Part shown: positions 1 through 11,765 of the stretch, one piece after another
How the letters are laid out: each line of letters starts with the position of its first letter
How positions within the stretch are numbered: position 1 is the stretch's first letter
Origin: Pegoplata infirma
Taxonomy: Eukaryota; Arthropoda; Insecta; Diptera; Anthomyiidae
Direction of reading: 5' to 3'
Length of the DNA stretch: 64,000 nt
Assembly: GCA_963921195.1 (NCBI GenBank)
Contig: OY992536.1
Span: 228,134,023 to 228,198,022, forward strand
Notes under the pieces: model-generated
The model's database searches: none
The model's input: only the letters and a program-made list of their open reading frames with translations
What the model was told of the DNA's origin: nothing
Program-made: the position numbers and the translations under genes

Positions 1-1130
1 AGTGAAGTTCATTTAATAGTTTTGCATCTTATTTTCTTCTATTTAATTAACAAATTTTATTTTTTCTTAATAAAAATCTTAAATTATCAAAAAAACCGGA
101 AAAACCCGATTGACCGGTTTTTTATATTAAACCCGAAACCGAAACCGGTTTTCCAAATTTTAGTTTTTCGAATAAACCGAAAACTGGTTTTTGAAAATCG
201 TTGGTTTTTTGGATATTCTACTTGATATGCATTTGAATAAATCAATTGAATCACCCGCAAAATCAATTAAATCACCCGCAAAAAATTATCCTGACAAAAA
301 TTTAATTAAATATATTAATTTATTATTTCTTATATGTATAATTTTACTGATTGCCAGAATATCATTTTAATATATTGAAGGGTATGTCCAGTTTCCTTCT
401 TATCAAATAACACAACGAAAATAGCATTTTTTAAAGAATTTCTTCCATATGCTACAGCAAAGAGATGACAAGTTTTTCTCAATAATTTTAACATGAAGAA
501 ATCAAGCAGAAGTAAATAATAAAACGTGATTTATAAATATCATTTTTTTTTTTGCAACTGTACAAACACAACTGAAAGAAGCATCAAAAAATAAGATAAA
601 ATGACACTGAGTAAGTACATTTGGACATTAACAGCTGAGTTCCAAAGGAAACTACGAACAGCAATGCACAAAGAAGGAAGCAGCACATGAAGTGGTGTTA
701 AAATTTAAAAGTTAAATAAAAATTATTTTTTTTTTCTTATTTTTTTTTTTTTTGTATTTTTGTTCAAAAGTTTTTTTTTCACCCAAAAGTACCAAATGCA
801 ATTCGATGCTTTTGTGCTGTTGATGAATATACGTTTCCTCGTTGTGTTTTAAATCTTCAATGATATGTACACGTGATTGCGTACAGAGTACATATATCAC
901 GTGACTGACACATATGTCTCAGAGACAGTTTAGCCTGGTTTATTGTGTCACTAACAGCAACAGCAGAAATAACGCAATAAGGAAAATGGGTGTAATACAC
1001 ACCACTGTGTGCACGAATCTGAAGCATCAATAAATTTGAAAAACGTAAAAACCAAGAGATTTAATTTTTGTCAGTTTAAACCGATCATTAAAATAACTAC
1101 ACTCAAAAGAAAAACTTTGGTAAAATATCT
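1..1130. other. AT-rich stretch without a recognisable gene
   Basis: I see no coding region. Positions about 105-215 hold several ACCGGTTTT/AAACCGAAA motifs, a simple repeat similar in flavour to the ACCGG-rich MITE near 56.1 kb. The rest is A/T runs. Short open frames here have no recognisable domain and are composed of homopolymer codons, so I treat them as chance. Confidence 0.6.
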
Positions 1131-1378
1131 TAAAAAATACTTTCAATTTTAATTAGAAAACTTTAAGAAGATTTTAATTATTGAATGTATATTTTCGTTT
1201 CGTTTTTGATGTTTTTCGGTAATTTTACTGAGTCCATGCCAGGGGCGGCTCCAGGGATGACAAAATAGGGCAAATTTCCCAACCAAAGCAAATTCGGAAA
1301 AGAATAATAAGAAAAAGAAAGAAATAGAGAAATAATGAAGAGAAGAACGAGGAGAAAGAGGAGAAAACATAAAAGAAA

Positions 1379-1711
1379 GAAAAACTAGACCCACTAATCC
1401 TTATATTTTTTGATCTTCTGTTGTGCATCTATGCAAAGTTTTCTTGAAAGACATCTTTAACCCTTGTTGAACCAGGGGCCAAAAAATTTCAAACAGCTGT
1501 TTTTTTTTTGCTCATAGTCAAATTTGATTTTTTTTTTGACTTTGAAAAACTAGACCCACTAAACCTTATATTTTTTGATCTTCTGTTGTGTATCTATGCA
1601 AAGTTTTCTTGATAGACATCTTTAACCCTTGTTGATCCAGGGGCCAAAAAATTTCAAACAGCTGTTTTTTTTGCTCATAGTCAAATTTGACTTTTTTTTT
1701 ACTTTTGAAAT
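1379..1711. repeat. Two tandem copies of a ~165-bp repeat
   Basis: The block beginning GAAAAACTAGACCCACTAA at 1379 recurs at 1544, a unit of about 165 bp that includes CTTGTTGAACCAGGGGCC and TTTGCTCATAGTCAAATTTG. A third, inverted and more diverged copy lies at about 4640-4830. It is therefore an interspersed repeat that was duplicated locally. No coding capacity is evident. Confidence 0.75.
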
Positions 1712-1792
1712 AATATTTTTTTTTCACTCTCAGCTCAACCCAGGAACAACCACGAGGACGTGGTGAAATGTCTGATCCCATTTTTTTATTTT

Positions 1793-2700
1793 TATACCCT
1801 CCACTCTAGTGATAGAAGGTATATATAAGTTTGTCATTCCGTTTGTAAAACAATGAAATATTGGTCTAGGACCCAATAAAGTATATATAATTATGATCCT
1901 TGATCGATTTTAAGTCGATCTAGCGATGTCCGTCCGTCCATCCGTCCGTCTGTCTATCTGTCCGTAGAAAACAAGCTAACTTTTGAAAGACTTTACAGAG
2001 GCTACTGAAGTTTGGAATATATGTCCAGCCAAATCGGTCCAGTGGTTCAAAAGTTATGAGCAAAAGAGTAAATTTCGGCAAGGGTTTTCGGGAATTTACG
2101 AGATAAAAACACGATAACTTTCGAAAGACATTAACGCGACTGTTGAAGCCTGGCAATTATCTTTACCGTTCCCCAGTTTTGTTTGAAATTGAATTTCCGA
2201 TCAATCGGTCCAGTGGTTCAAAAGTTATAAGCAAAACCTTAATTTCAGATTGGTTTCATCTTAAATGCCACGTGTTAAACAAGTTTTAAATGCTTTTCAA
2301 ACTTGTTTAATTTTAAAGCAATGCTTTTAAAACTTGTTTAGTTTTAAAAGCATTGATAACTTAAAAATTACACTACAAAAAAATTTTACACTTAAAAAAA
2401 ATTTTGTTTTTTTTTTTTACAAAAATGGCAATATTTTGTATACAAACGTACGTGCGTTCACTCAGAAATATTTTTACAGTAAATAAAACTTTACACTCGA
2501 AAAAAGTTTTACACTCAAAAAAAAAAAATTGTAATTTTTTTTTTTAAATGACAAAAAAAGTTTTTTACTCAAAATAAAATATTTCTAATCAAAATTGTAA
2601 ATTTTTTCACAGTAAAAAATGTACTCTCCTTAAAAAAAGACATTGCGGAGGGTATTCGTAGATTCAGCAAAGCCGAATTTAACTTTTCTACTTGTTTTTT
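1793..2700 (+). mobile_element. DINE-1/INE-1-like (Helentron-type) non-autonomous element, copy A
   Basis: This looks like a complete copy. It starts with the hairpin-forming TATACCCTCCACTCTAGTG block. It then has a block close to CCCAATAAAGTATATATA, the GATCGATTTTAAGTCGATC palindrome and the GTCCGTCCATCCGTCC tract. AACTTTTGAAAGAC motifs and an A/T-rich middle follow. It ends GGAGGGTATTCG...GCCGAATTTAACTTTTCTACTTGTTTT. These modules in this order are known from Drosophila DINE-1 elements; assignment to Helentrons is inference from that likeness. No coding capacity is seen. Confidence 0.7.
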
Positions 2701-3010
2701 TTTTAATTTTTTTTAACATTGATTTTTTATATTAATTTGTGTTTTTCTTACCTCATTATACAGAAATGTTGTTGTTCACGATTGAAATCACCCGCATAAA
2801 AGCATTTTCCGCTTAATAATAATAATTTGATCCAATGATCAGTTTTTATTTAGTTTTCCAATTTAATTACAAATCATTTTTAACCCTGCTGTTAGGTTAG
2901 AAAAAACTTACGGATGTTAATATTCAAACAAAATAACAATTTAATATTATATTTGTATATATTTTGGATCATATCTTACCTAAATATTTTATTTATTATT
3001 TCAAGCTTAA
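2701..3010. other. AT-rich spacer
   Basis: I see no gene or clear repeat boundary between the DINE-like element and the following hAT MITE. It contains the phrase 'AACCCTGCTGTTAGGTTA' near 2883, which reappears inverted near 4475-4490. Confidence 0.5.
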
Positions 3011-3018
3011 CTCAACGC

Positions 3019-3557
3019 TAGAGACGGGTGCGTGAGTGAATTTTGGGTCACGCAAGAAATATTATAATCGCTAATGAATCACTCACTTGATTTTTTTCTT
3101 TACTCACGCTCACTTACTACTCACGTCAGTGAAACTAAAATAAGTTACGATAATGCGTGACTCACGTGATTCATAATTACGCTCACCCCAATTCACGCAA
3201 CATTCACTTACAAATACACAATTTTAATGAAATTAAAAAAAAAAAATTATATATTAGCAGACCGTTAATTTGAATTTTAACTGATTTCTAAACAAAAATA
3301 AAAATAAAACTATAAATAAAACTGAAAACAATGCAAAAAATAATATTGAATCACGCAAGAAAAAGAGCACTCACGCAAAAATTAGGCTCGATTTCTAAAC
3401 ACTCATACATAAAAGTTTTGGAATCACACTCACTAAAGCATGATTCGCGTAATTAACTAGACTTTCGCTCGAGCGTGAGTCAAGCGTGATTTACGAGAAC
3501 CACGCGTGAATCACGCTGGTCACAAATCACGTGAATTGTGACCAGCACCCATCTCTA
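3019..3557. mobile_element. hAT-type MITE rich in TCACG motifs
   Basis: Its ends are imperfect inverted repeats, TAGAGACGGGTGC on the left and GCACCCATCTCTA on the right. They are flanked by 8-bp direct repeats CTCAACGC (3011-3018) and CTCAACAC (3558-3565), one mismatch. An 8-bp duplication with a TA(G/C)AG-type tip is the hAT signature. The interior is packed with TCACGC/GTGAATCACG motifs in both orientations and encodes nothing recognisable. Confidence 0.8.
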
Positions 3558-3801
3558 CTCAACACAGCTAATGTAAACATTTGTTGAGGGATTCCCTTTT
3601 TTCAAATTCTTTACTTTAGAGATTGTTTTGTATTACAATTCAACAAGAGGTACATATGTTAGTTTTGTTTTTTCCTATAATTTCTAATGATTCATCTCAT
3701 TTAGGTGGCGTGGATATTGATGATCAAAAGGTTGGTTCCTACAGCACGAAACGCGCAAGAAATCGATGGCCTAACGTTGTATTTGCAAACATACTTGATA
3801 T

Positions 3802-4191
3802 CCCAGCAAAACCTTAAACATGGTAACGGTTATGTAATGCATTACCGTGTAATGCATAGCCCAATAAAAATTAAAAAATGTGCATTAATTTTCGCCTACC
3901 GCTTACCATAGGCATTCACTATATTTATTTTTCATGCATTATGTAAAACTTATGCATTACTTTGAGTGACATCCCAATCAAAAAGAATCAATCAAGTATA
4001 GGGATAGGATTAATGATTTTTGTTTGGGATAAGACTCAAAGTAGCGCATGAGTTTTACATAATGCGTGAAAAATACAAAAAAGTTATGCCTATGGTAAGC
4101 GATAGGAAAAAAATTCATATTTTTGTTTTTTTTTATATGCATAACATGGTAATGCATTACATGGCCGTCACCATTTTAAAAGTTTTGCTGG
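3802..4191. mobile_element. CCC...GGG-ended MITE, copy 1
   Basis: The left tip is CCCAGCAAAAC and the right tip is GTTTTGCTGG. The ends continue as imperfect inverted repeats containing ATGGTAACGG and CCGTCACCAT. Flanks are AT on both sides, consistent with a 2-bp target duplication. Internally TAATGCATTA-type palindromes repeat. It belongs with the CCCAGC copies at 10,830 and 54,652. Confidence 0.6.
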
Positions 4192-4540
4192 AATACCCGC
4201 TTTGAATGCGTGCATCCTATTTTCTAAAATCGACGTTTCATGGGCTCCGGCTATCGAAATCGCTGGAGAAAATATACTATGGACCAAATGGTCCCTTAAC
4301 CTAAGATACGTAACTTTTTATTTTTCTCAGTCCTGGTTTAAGACAAAACCTAGATTTTTTGTAAATAACATTGTTTTATAAAAAGACCCCATGAGCAAAA
4401 AATCTAAGCCAGTATATATCACCGTTTAAAAGTTACAAAGGAAACAATCCAAAAATTGGACCAAATGGGCTTAACCTAACAGCAGGGTTAATAATTTAAA
4501 CCTAAACGAGAACTGGTAACAATGACCGTCGTCTCGTTGT
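4192..4540. other. Unassigned AT-rich spacer
   Basis: No gene is visible. The phrase 'GGACCAAATGG' occurs twice (about 4280 and 4460), each time followed by 'TTAACCTAA', which suggests an old local duplication or repeat relic. Confidence 0.4.
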
Positions 4541-4559
4541 AGCGAAATCGACCAAGGGT

Positions 4560-4625
4560 TTTTGTGGGAATTGAACCCACGACCCCCTGATTCATAGGCT
4601 AGATCGCTACCAACTAACCTACAGG
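4560..4625 (-). pseudogene. tRNA-like sequence (tRNA pseudogene or SINE head)
   Basis: On the minus strand there is a good B box and T-arm, GTGGGTTCAATTCCCAC (4564-4580), and upstream an A-box-like TAGGTTAGTTGGTAGCG at about 4604-4620. The spacing fits an internal RNA polymerase III promoter. The acceptor strands do not pair, the D and anticodon stems are weak, and no CCA is encoded. I read it as a decayed tRNA or the tRNA-derived head of a SINE, not a working tRNA gene. Confidence 0.5.
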
Positions 4626-4639
4626 ATTAAAATAATAAA

Positions 4640-4830
4640 AAAAAAATGGGATTAGACATTTCACTGAGAGTAAAAAAATATTATATCAAAAGTCAACAAA
4701 AAAAGTTAAATTTGACTATGAGCAAAAAACAGATGTTTGAAATTTTTAGGGCCCTGGTTCAACAAGGATTTAAAGTGTCTTTCAAGAAATCTTTGCATAA
4801 ATGTATAATTGTTCATTATTTAAACACATA
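4640..4830 (-). repeat. Inverted third copy of the 1379-1711 repeat
   Basis: Read on the minus strand it repeats the CTTGTTGAACCAGGGCCCT and GCTCATAGTCAAATTTAAC features of the tandem repeat near 1.4-1.8 kb, including the 'TCTCAGTGAAATG' side segment. It is diverged and non-coding. Confidence 0.65.
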
Positions 4831-5229
4831 CACAATTTTAGAGTGAGGAATTTTCAAAAATTTTGGAACTTATCGCTGAAATTTCATTGGGGAATACTTT
4901 TAAACGCGTGTCGGCGAGGGTTAACGTTGTCCTATTATTTTATATCAGAGTAGTCCAAAACAACCATTTGGAAATGAATGTTGGTTAATTTTGAGTAAAA
5001 TATTGCCTACAGCTAAATTAGACAAAAATGTTGATAAAAACACATTTTCTTGAAATCCGGTAAATTCAAATTGTACCACAGACTAACTGGATGAAGGAAT
5101 CTAACCAAAATTTTTTTTGTACAATCCTTGGGATGTATTCAATGAATTCAAATGGATAAACTAATATATTTTAAAATTTTGTTTCATTAAATTTTTAAAA
5201 TTGTGAAAAAGAAGTTTTGAGCTCCATGC
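4831..5229. other. Unassigned AT-rich spacer
   Basis: No gene is seen. The segment 'GTTGATAAAAACACATTTTCTTGAAATCCG' (about 5031-5060) resembles the right-hand subterminal part of the composite element ending near 54,035, so it may be a relic of that family. Confidence 0.4.
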
Positions 5230-6175
5230 TAAAAATGCCTACGAATTTTGTACTCTTGCTCAAAACATTAAATCATGATAATGTATTGCGGAAGATTTGG
5301 GTGTACTTGCCAAAGCAAAGTTTTTTAAAAAAAAAATAATATTATATTACTTTGCTAGTATTCCAGGCACAACAAATTTAAATATCAGCCGAGGACCCCA
5401 TTAAAAAACCAAAAGACCTGTACATTTCGTAAGTGAGTGCATAAATAATTGCAAAAAAGTGTTCTTACATTTTGGAGAGTATAAAAGATTCGGCACCAAA
5501 GAATATAACACTCTCACTTGTTTTATGTACATTTGATAAACAAATGGAAAATTTTTATGCGAAAACCTTAGACTTGGTGAAAAAGTAGTTTTGGTAAAAA
5601 AAATATTTTTTTTTTCACGAAAAACTAAATTATGTTAAAAAAATTAATGAACACAAAATTTTTGGAGAAAAAAAATTTTGATTAAAAAAAAATTTTTAAG
5701 AAAAAAAGTTTTTGATGAAAAGAAAATTTTTTTTATGTAAAAAAATTGATGAAAAAAATATGAACATAAAAAATTTTTGTGAGAAAAAAATTGATAAAAA
5801 AAAAATTTTATGAAAAAAATTGATAATAAAAAAAAAATTTGATGAAAAAATTGATGAAAAAAATATGATAAAAAAAAAATTTATGAAAAAAAAAAAAAAT
5901 TGATAAAAAAAAATTGATAAGAAATAAAATTAATGAAAAAAAAAATGATGAAAAAAATTTGATGAAAAAAAAAACAATTTATGAAAAAAAAAATTTTTTT
6001 TTGTTGAAAAATAATTATGTTACTTTTTATTAACCAGCTGGTGAAAACGGTTTTATTCACCACGAGGTGAATTATTATCCAAGTTACAAACCCAAGTTAT
6101 TAAAATTTTTGGTTTTAAGAAAATGGAAATAGTAATTCTTGTTTTCTTTTTCTTTAATTGTTAGCTTATATCACA
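5230..6175 (-). mobile_element. Family X repeat, copy 1
   Basis: On the minus strand it reads from the GCTAACAATTAA block through TAACTTGGGTTTGTAACTTGG. It then reaches the palindromes TTCACCTCGTGGTGAA and CCAGCTGG (near 6034-6066), a long (TTTTTCATCAAATT)n microsatellite-like tract, and a conserved 3' part with CATTTGTTTATCAAATG. Last comes a GAATCTTTTATACTCTCC block that mirrors the DINE-like 3' end. There is no coding capacity. I infer a non-autonomous, possibly Helentron-related family. Confidence 0.65.
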
Positions 6176-7317
6176 AAATCTTTTTTAAATTTCAACTCAG
6201 TGAAACTGAAATAAATGTTTAAAAAAACCGGCAGTTTTTGGAATTTAGACAAACTGCAAATGCAGTTGTGTAAACAAGACCTTGAACCATCACTGAGCAA
6301 TGTTTAAGGATTACTCCACTTTATCCGTAAAAGTTACAGAGGGTTAAAGTTGAAAAATCGATAAAAATGGCTTGAAATAATAGATAGTTTTTACATTCTT
6401 TCGCTTTTTTTTAAGTTCTCCTTATATTTCAATCTTTTCCGGCATAACACAAAGTCAGTACATATAAGAGATTATTTTAATGTTGGCTTGATAGATGCTT
6501 CATCGCTTGGTAAGAAGTTATAAAACGGTTAAGTTTTGAAACCAAAAATTAAGAGTTTTTAAATTTTCGAGGTTTTTAGATCAGGGATTTCGGCCCCCAC
6601 TATAAAATGAAAAAAGTTGAACTATAGTTGGTAGCTGTTTTAGTTCTTAACATTTTGGAATTAATCCCGTTAATGTGCCACGAATAGTTAAGGAGTTTTA
6701 GCAGATCAAAGTTCGAAAGAAAAAACGTAATTTTTTTAAAATACCAGTTTTTCGCGAGGCACATTCGCGGTTTCATTCGAAATTTGGTGGACTCTTGCGT
6801 AAACCGAGTTTTTTAGGAGTTTACATAAATAAATCACTGGCAGGTTTATAAAAAATAAATTGCAAAAATTTTATGGCATTTTTGAAAATTGTGCCAAATT
6901 TGCAAATCTGTTTCCAATTTTTTTTAGTAGCAATTAATGCATCATGTTCATTTTAATACACCAAAAGACGTGCCTTAACGAGTAGAACTGATTTGCTTTT
7001 TGACTTTTTACTTTAAGCCATTCTGAGCGGAAAGCCTTGGCACATCCAAGGCTTTACACGAAATCGGATGAATTTTTTTTTAAATGAAAGCCCACTTGAT
7101 GTGTCATCATAAAATCAGAGGCGGGTTAAAAAATTTGTATGATTATAGATTTTTTGGACCATATTAAATTTTCTTGTTATAAAAAAGCATCACCGATTTT
7201 TTTAAACACTGGTACAATGATACGATTTTCCGTGATTTTTTTTTTTTCAGTAATACCAACGCGCATTGCCTAAATATGTTATAAAAAATTGTGAAAATTT
7301 TCTTTTACCGCGAAATT
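6176..7317. other. Long gene-free AT-rich stretch
   Basis: I see no coding region, RNA gene or clear inverted repeat. Some short phrases recall other TE interiors, such as 'AAGTTATAAAACGGTTAAG', which is typical of decayed DINE-like sequence. Confidence 0.5.
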
Positions 7318-7940
7318 ATCGCTCTAGGACCCCATAAAGTATATATATTATTGATCAGTGATCGATTCTAAGATATTCTAGCGATGTCCGTCTGTCCGTC
7401 CGTCCGTCTGTGAAAGACACGATACAGTCCAAAATAAAAGTGATAGACTCCTGAAATTTGGTACATATATGTCTTATGTTCATAGGCTGGTTAAGTTCGG
7501 AGATGGGCAAAATCGGACCAGGGGGGAAAAAGTTCCCCCTTGAAGAACTAAACAAACCTCTGAAAAATACCATATTTTTACATGATTTTTTGTGTTTTTG
7601 TTTAACAAATCCAACATTTTTATGCTACAAGAAGTTCAAGGTCCTCCATTTGGACCCACAGAATTAGAAGATATCGTTTTACGGTCCGCCCCCCCTCCCC
7701 CCTTTTATGGGCGTGGAATAATTTTTTTTTTATATAATGCTAAATTTGTATTTCTTAAGTGCAAAATGCATAAGAATTTTTTTGTTTTAACACTTATTCG
7801 AGAGGAATTGTGCCCTCCAATTACCACTACCGACCCCCCCCCAAAAAAAAGAAGACGCCCCTGCATTTTTTTTTATTTATTTGCTTGTTGGAGGGTATAA
7901 AAGATTCGGCACAGTCGAATTTAACACTCTTACTTGTTTT
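7318..7940 (+). mobile_element. DINE-1-like element, copy B (5' truncated)
   Basis: It contains GGACCCCATAAAGTATATAT, the GATCGATTCTAAGATATTC and GCGATGTCCGTCTGTCCGTC blocks, and a typical 3' end GGAGGGTATAAAAGATTCGG...ACTCTTACTTGTTTT. The usual TATACCCTCC start is missing. The interior includes C-runs (CCGCCCCCCCTCCCCCC) not present in copy A, so the two are different subfamilies. The small open frames here are non-coding in character. Confidence 0.65.
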
Positions 7941-8229
7941 AAATCGTTTGGTCATTAAAGGGTTAAATTTATATCATATATTTTAGAAGAAATGATATAT
8001 CCTGGCATGTTTTAATAAAGCATGCAACAAATGTGTAGAAAAAAAATCTTTAAAATATTTTTAAGATTTTTTAAAACCGCTAAATCTAAAAACCGCCATA
8101 ACTTTTGACCCCCTTGCGCGATTTAATTGACGCGAACGAATTTCTTATTCTTAAATAGCTTCTAATATTTATGCCAACTTTTATCGATGTGCCATCAAAA
8201 CAAAAATCACATATTTTTTGCCTCAAAAT

Positions 8230-8510
8230 TTAAGTCTTAGCCGGAACTCCTCATATACCTAGAGTGTCTTAGAAATGGATCAATTATATATAACCTTAAT
8301 GGAGTCCTCGACCGATGTTTCAATTCGTTTTGCATGGAATGTCAAATGAATTTAACATTATTTTTCTAAAAAAAACTTTGCTTTGGCAAATACACCCAAA
8401 TCTTCATCATAACATTATCGTGACTTAATGTTTTTGGGCAAGAGTACAAATTTCGCAGTCATTTTGGTACACTCTAGTCAAAGTTAAACTTCTGACACAA
8501 ACCTGCCGTA
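8230..8510 (+). mobile_element. Fragment of the family X / DINE 3' region
   Basis: It matches the conserved 3' segment of family X: TTTCAATTCGTTTTGCATGG, TTTGCTTTGGCAAATACACC, AACATTATCGTGACTTAATG and TTGGGCAAGAGTACAAA. Both ends are truncated. Confidence 0.6.
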
Positions 8511-9540
8511 ATCAAATGTCTGAATATTTTTTGGAAAATGTTTTTTTTTTTCGTTTTAAGCCTTGTTGTTGTTACGTATTACGTAAACTATATTCAAAAT
8601 GACTGAAGCGGATTCTGTTATTGTGGCATTTGGTTAACAAGCATGAACAGTAAAAAAAAAAAACTCCTGTTGCTATTCAAGTGGTCTGATCGACCCACCA
8701 AATGTCTAGCATTCTGTCATTTCGTCTGTTTACCTTGACTCAAACATGTTTGTAGTTTGTAAAAATGTAAGTCTGTACAAAAAAAAAAAAAAAAAAAAAA
8801 TGGTAATTGGATTTTATTTCATTTATGCTGATATTTACACAAATACATATTTTATTTTTACGTTTTTTTTTTCACTTTTATTTTTTTATTATTTAATTGA
8901 TTTAATAAAAAAAATAATTAAAAACCCCTGTAAAAATACTATTTGTTTGTATATAAATAACTGAAAAAACATTTTTTTTGTGAATGTAATTCTTTACAGC
9001 TTCAGCTGTTGTTGTTGTTGGTCTTGATAGGGAAAAGTTTTTACACCGAGTGTTATCATATGATATGTATGTATGTTGCATGTTGCAACCGATATATGTT
9101 ACTTGTATATGATGCGATATGATATGACATTTATACATGAATAATGTATGTATAGTAATATGATACGGTCTTTAAAAGTTAATTTTAGATAACTTTTGAT
9201 TGTTCATGAATTATTTACAATTTTCAGAATTAAAGGATGCTTTAAGCATGATGTTTAAAAATTAAAAAAAAAAAATTAATATGAAATATTGCCATAATAT
9301 TGTATGAAAATAATACTTTTTAAATGTAAAGGTTGAACAAAGTATTTACTTTGATTTAAAAATATTGGTTGAAAAATGTATAAAAAAAATAATATTTAAA
9401 AATTTGCGGTAAATTTTAAATTTAACACTGTGTAACAACAAAAATGAGCCTGAATGGTTTCAACGCCATATGAAAGTACACCATCAAATAGATAAAATCA
9501 CCAAAGGGTTTTGCAAAGTCAGTTCGTATTTCTTTTTTAT
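8511..9540. other. Gene-free simple-sequence-rich stretch
   Basis: It includes long A and T runs (for example 8779-8800) and a TATG/ATGTATG-rich segment at about 9055-9160. I see no gene. Confidence 0.5.
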
Positions 9541-9544
9541 GGTC

Positions 9545-9905
9545 CACTGAAGTTTTTAATTTTTAACATGATAATGTTTTTAGGCTGGTGTCTAATTTTA
9601 AAAAAGTTGCAGGACGCCACCTCAGTTTGACTATATAAGCTAACAATTAACGAAAAAGAAAATAAGAATTGCTATTTTCATTTTCTTAAAACCAAAAATT
9701 TTAATTACTTGGGTTTGTAACTTGGATAATAATTCACCTCGTGGTGAATAAACTTGTTTTTCACCAGCTGGTGAATAAAAAGTAACATAATTATTTTTCA
9801 ACAAAAAAAATTTTTTTTTTCATCAAATTTTTTTTCATCAAATTTTTTTTTTTTTCATCAAAATTTCTTTATCATTTTTTTTTTTTTTTTGTCATAATTT
9901 TTTTT
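9545..9905 (+). mobile_element. Family X repeat, copy 2 (5' part only)
   Basis: It begins AACATGATAATGTTTTTAGG and has the AAAGTTGCAGGACGCCACC, GCTAACAATTAACG and TAACTTGGGTTTGTAACTTG blocks. The two palindromes TTCACCTCGTGGTGAA and TTCACCAGCTGGTGAA follow, about 19 bp apart, then the TTTTTCATCAAATT microsatellite tract. It runs directly into a DINE-like copy at about 9906 and lacks its own 3' half. Confidence 0.7.
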
Positions 9906-10093
9906 TTATATATATTCATGATCCTCGATCGATTTTAAGTCGATCTAGCGATGTCCGTCCGTCCTTCCGCCCGTCCGTCTGTCTGTCCGTCCGTAGAAAA
10001 CACGCTAACTTTTGAAAGACCTTACAGTTGCTACTGAAATTTGGTTGGTATTGCAATCCAGCCAAATCGGTCTTTTGGTTCAAAAGTTATGAG

Positions 10094-10665
10094 TAGGGAT
10101 GAGATTTTCATGCACTAAAAAACCGAAAATATGCGCTTAAAATATGCGCTAAAAAATTCAAAATATGCACTAAAAAACCTAAAAATATGCACTAAAAAAT
10201 AAAATTTGTGCAATAAAAATTTTGTTTTCATAGGAAAAACTTTTTAAAAAGCAAAAGGAAACGCCGGGTTTAAATAGTAACATTTAAATCTTTATATAAG
10301 CAAGATTTTTTAGAAATTAAGACAATCTGTAAAAAAAAAATTTTAAAGAAAAAAAAATAATTTTTTCCAAAATAAATTTTTAAAATTTAAAATAGTTTTT
10401 GAAACAAATTAATTTCAATTTGTGTTTTTGCTAATTTATGCCAAAATATGCAAAAGTATGCATTTAAAAGTTGGAAATATGCACAAAATATGCATTTAAA
10501 ACTAATATATGCAAAAATATGCATTTTCACCAAAATATGCAAAAATATGCAAAAACAAATCGATGCCATTTTAACGCAAATTTCTTGATTCGGAAAGATA
10601 ATTGGTCGATATCGTTTTTAGACTATCGACAAAAAACATGCATTTGCATGGAAATCTCATCCCTA
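10094..10665. mobile_element. hAT-type MITE with ATATGCA repeats
   Basis: The inverted termini are TAGGGATGAGATTTTCATGC and GCATGGAAATCTCATCCCTA, with one difference plus a slip. It is flanked by a perfect 8-bp target duplication, GTTATGAG (10,086-10,093 and 10,666-10,673). Copy A of the DINE-like host has the uninterrupted sequence. The interior is a dense array of AAATATGCA/TGCATATTT words without coding potential. Confidence 0.88.
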
Positions 10666-10829
10666 GTTATGAGCAAAAGAGTAAATTTCGGTAAGGGTGT
10701 TTTGCGAATTTACGAGATAAAAAACACGATAACTTTCGAAAGACAATAATGAGACTCCTGAAGCTTGACATGTATCTTTGCCGTTCCCCAGTTCTGTTTG
10801 GTACTAAATTTCAGCTCAATCAGTCCAGT

Positions 10830-11256
10830 CCCAGCAAAAACTTGCATTACCAAGTAATGAAATGTGTAATGGGAAATTCAAAAGTTATAACTACTTCTGA
10901 TTCGAATTACATTTCCCATTACATTTACAAGCAAATGTGCCAAATGTAATGATTATCAAACCAATATTAATAACTAATTACATATATACTTATAGGTAAT
11001 GAAAAAATTATTTTAAAAAAAAATTTTAAAAAATAAAAAAATATTTAATTTTATTTTGTTTTTATTCAAAATAATGTACAGTGAGTCAAAAAGTGAAAAT
11101 CTAGTTCTGAAATTTTTTTATTTTATTATAATGACTTATGTAAGTCATTATTAATAAGTCCTTATTTTACATTTCAAAATAATGCTAAAGGTAATTTTTT
11201 GTCATTACTAAGGAATTAGAATGGTAATGATGTGTCATTACCAAGTTTTTGCTGGG
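10830..11256. mobile_element. CCC...GGG-ended MITE, copy 2
   Basis: The termini are perfect 15-bp inverted repeats, CCCAGCAAAAACTTG and CAAGTTTTTGCTGGG. Comparison with the uninterrupted phrase CGGTCCAGTGGTTCAAAAG at about 2206 shows that only GT was duplicated on insertion. The interior has TAATGACATAA-type words and no gene. Confidence 0.82.
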
Positions 11257-11765
11257 GTGGTTCAAAAGTTAGAAGCAAAACCCTGAATTTCAGATTAGTT
11301 TCATCTTAAATGACTATTTGATTTTACAGCAATGCTTTTTAAACTTGTTTAGTTTTAAAAGCATTGGTTACTTAAAAATTACACTCGAAAAAAATTTTAC
11401 ACTCAAAAAAAATTTTACTTTCAAAAAAAAATTTTACACTCAAAAAAAAAATATGTTTTTTTTACAAAAATTACAATATTTTGTGTACATCCGTACGTCC
11501 ATTCACTCAGAAATATTTTTACAGTAAAAAAAACATTGCACTCGAAAAAAATTTTACACTCAAAAAAAAAATTAGTAATTTTTTTTTTTTTTTTTAAACC
11601 CGGGTGAAAATGACCATGTATGTTCATATATGATGCATATATGGATGTCCATACAAGTGCATATCCGTAATTTGAGGGTACATGTACATTAATGATCATA
11701 CATTGTCATACATGAATTTGTATGTAAATTTTTTTTTGTATTTTTTTCCATAAAACGCCTATATA

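Noticed and set aside
11041..11140. Phrase 'CAGTGAGTCAAAAAGTGAAAAT' as a separate Tc1-like MITE end
   Set aside because: No matching inverted end or TA pair is found nearby; it lies within the CCCAGC MITE.
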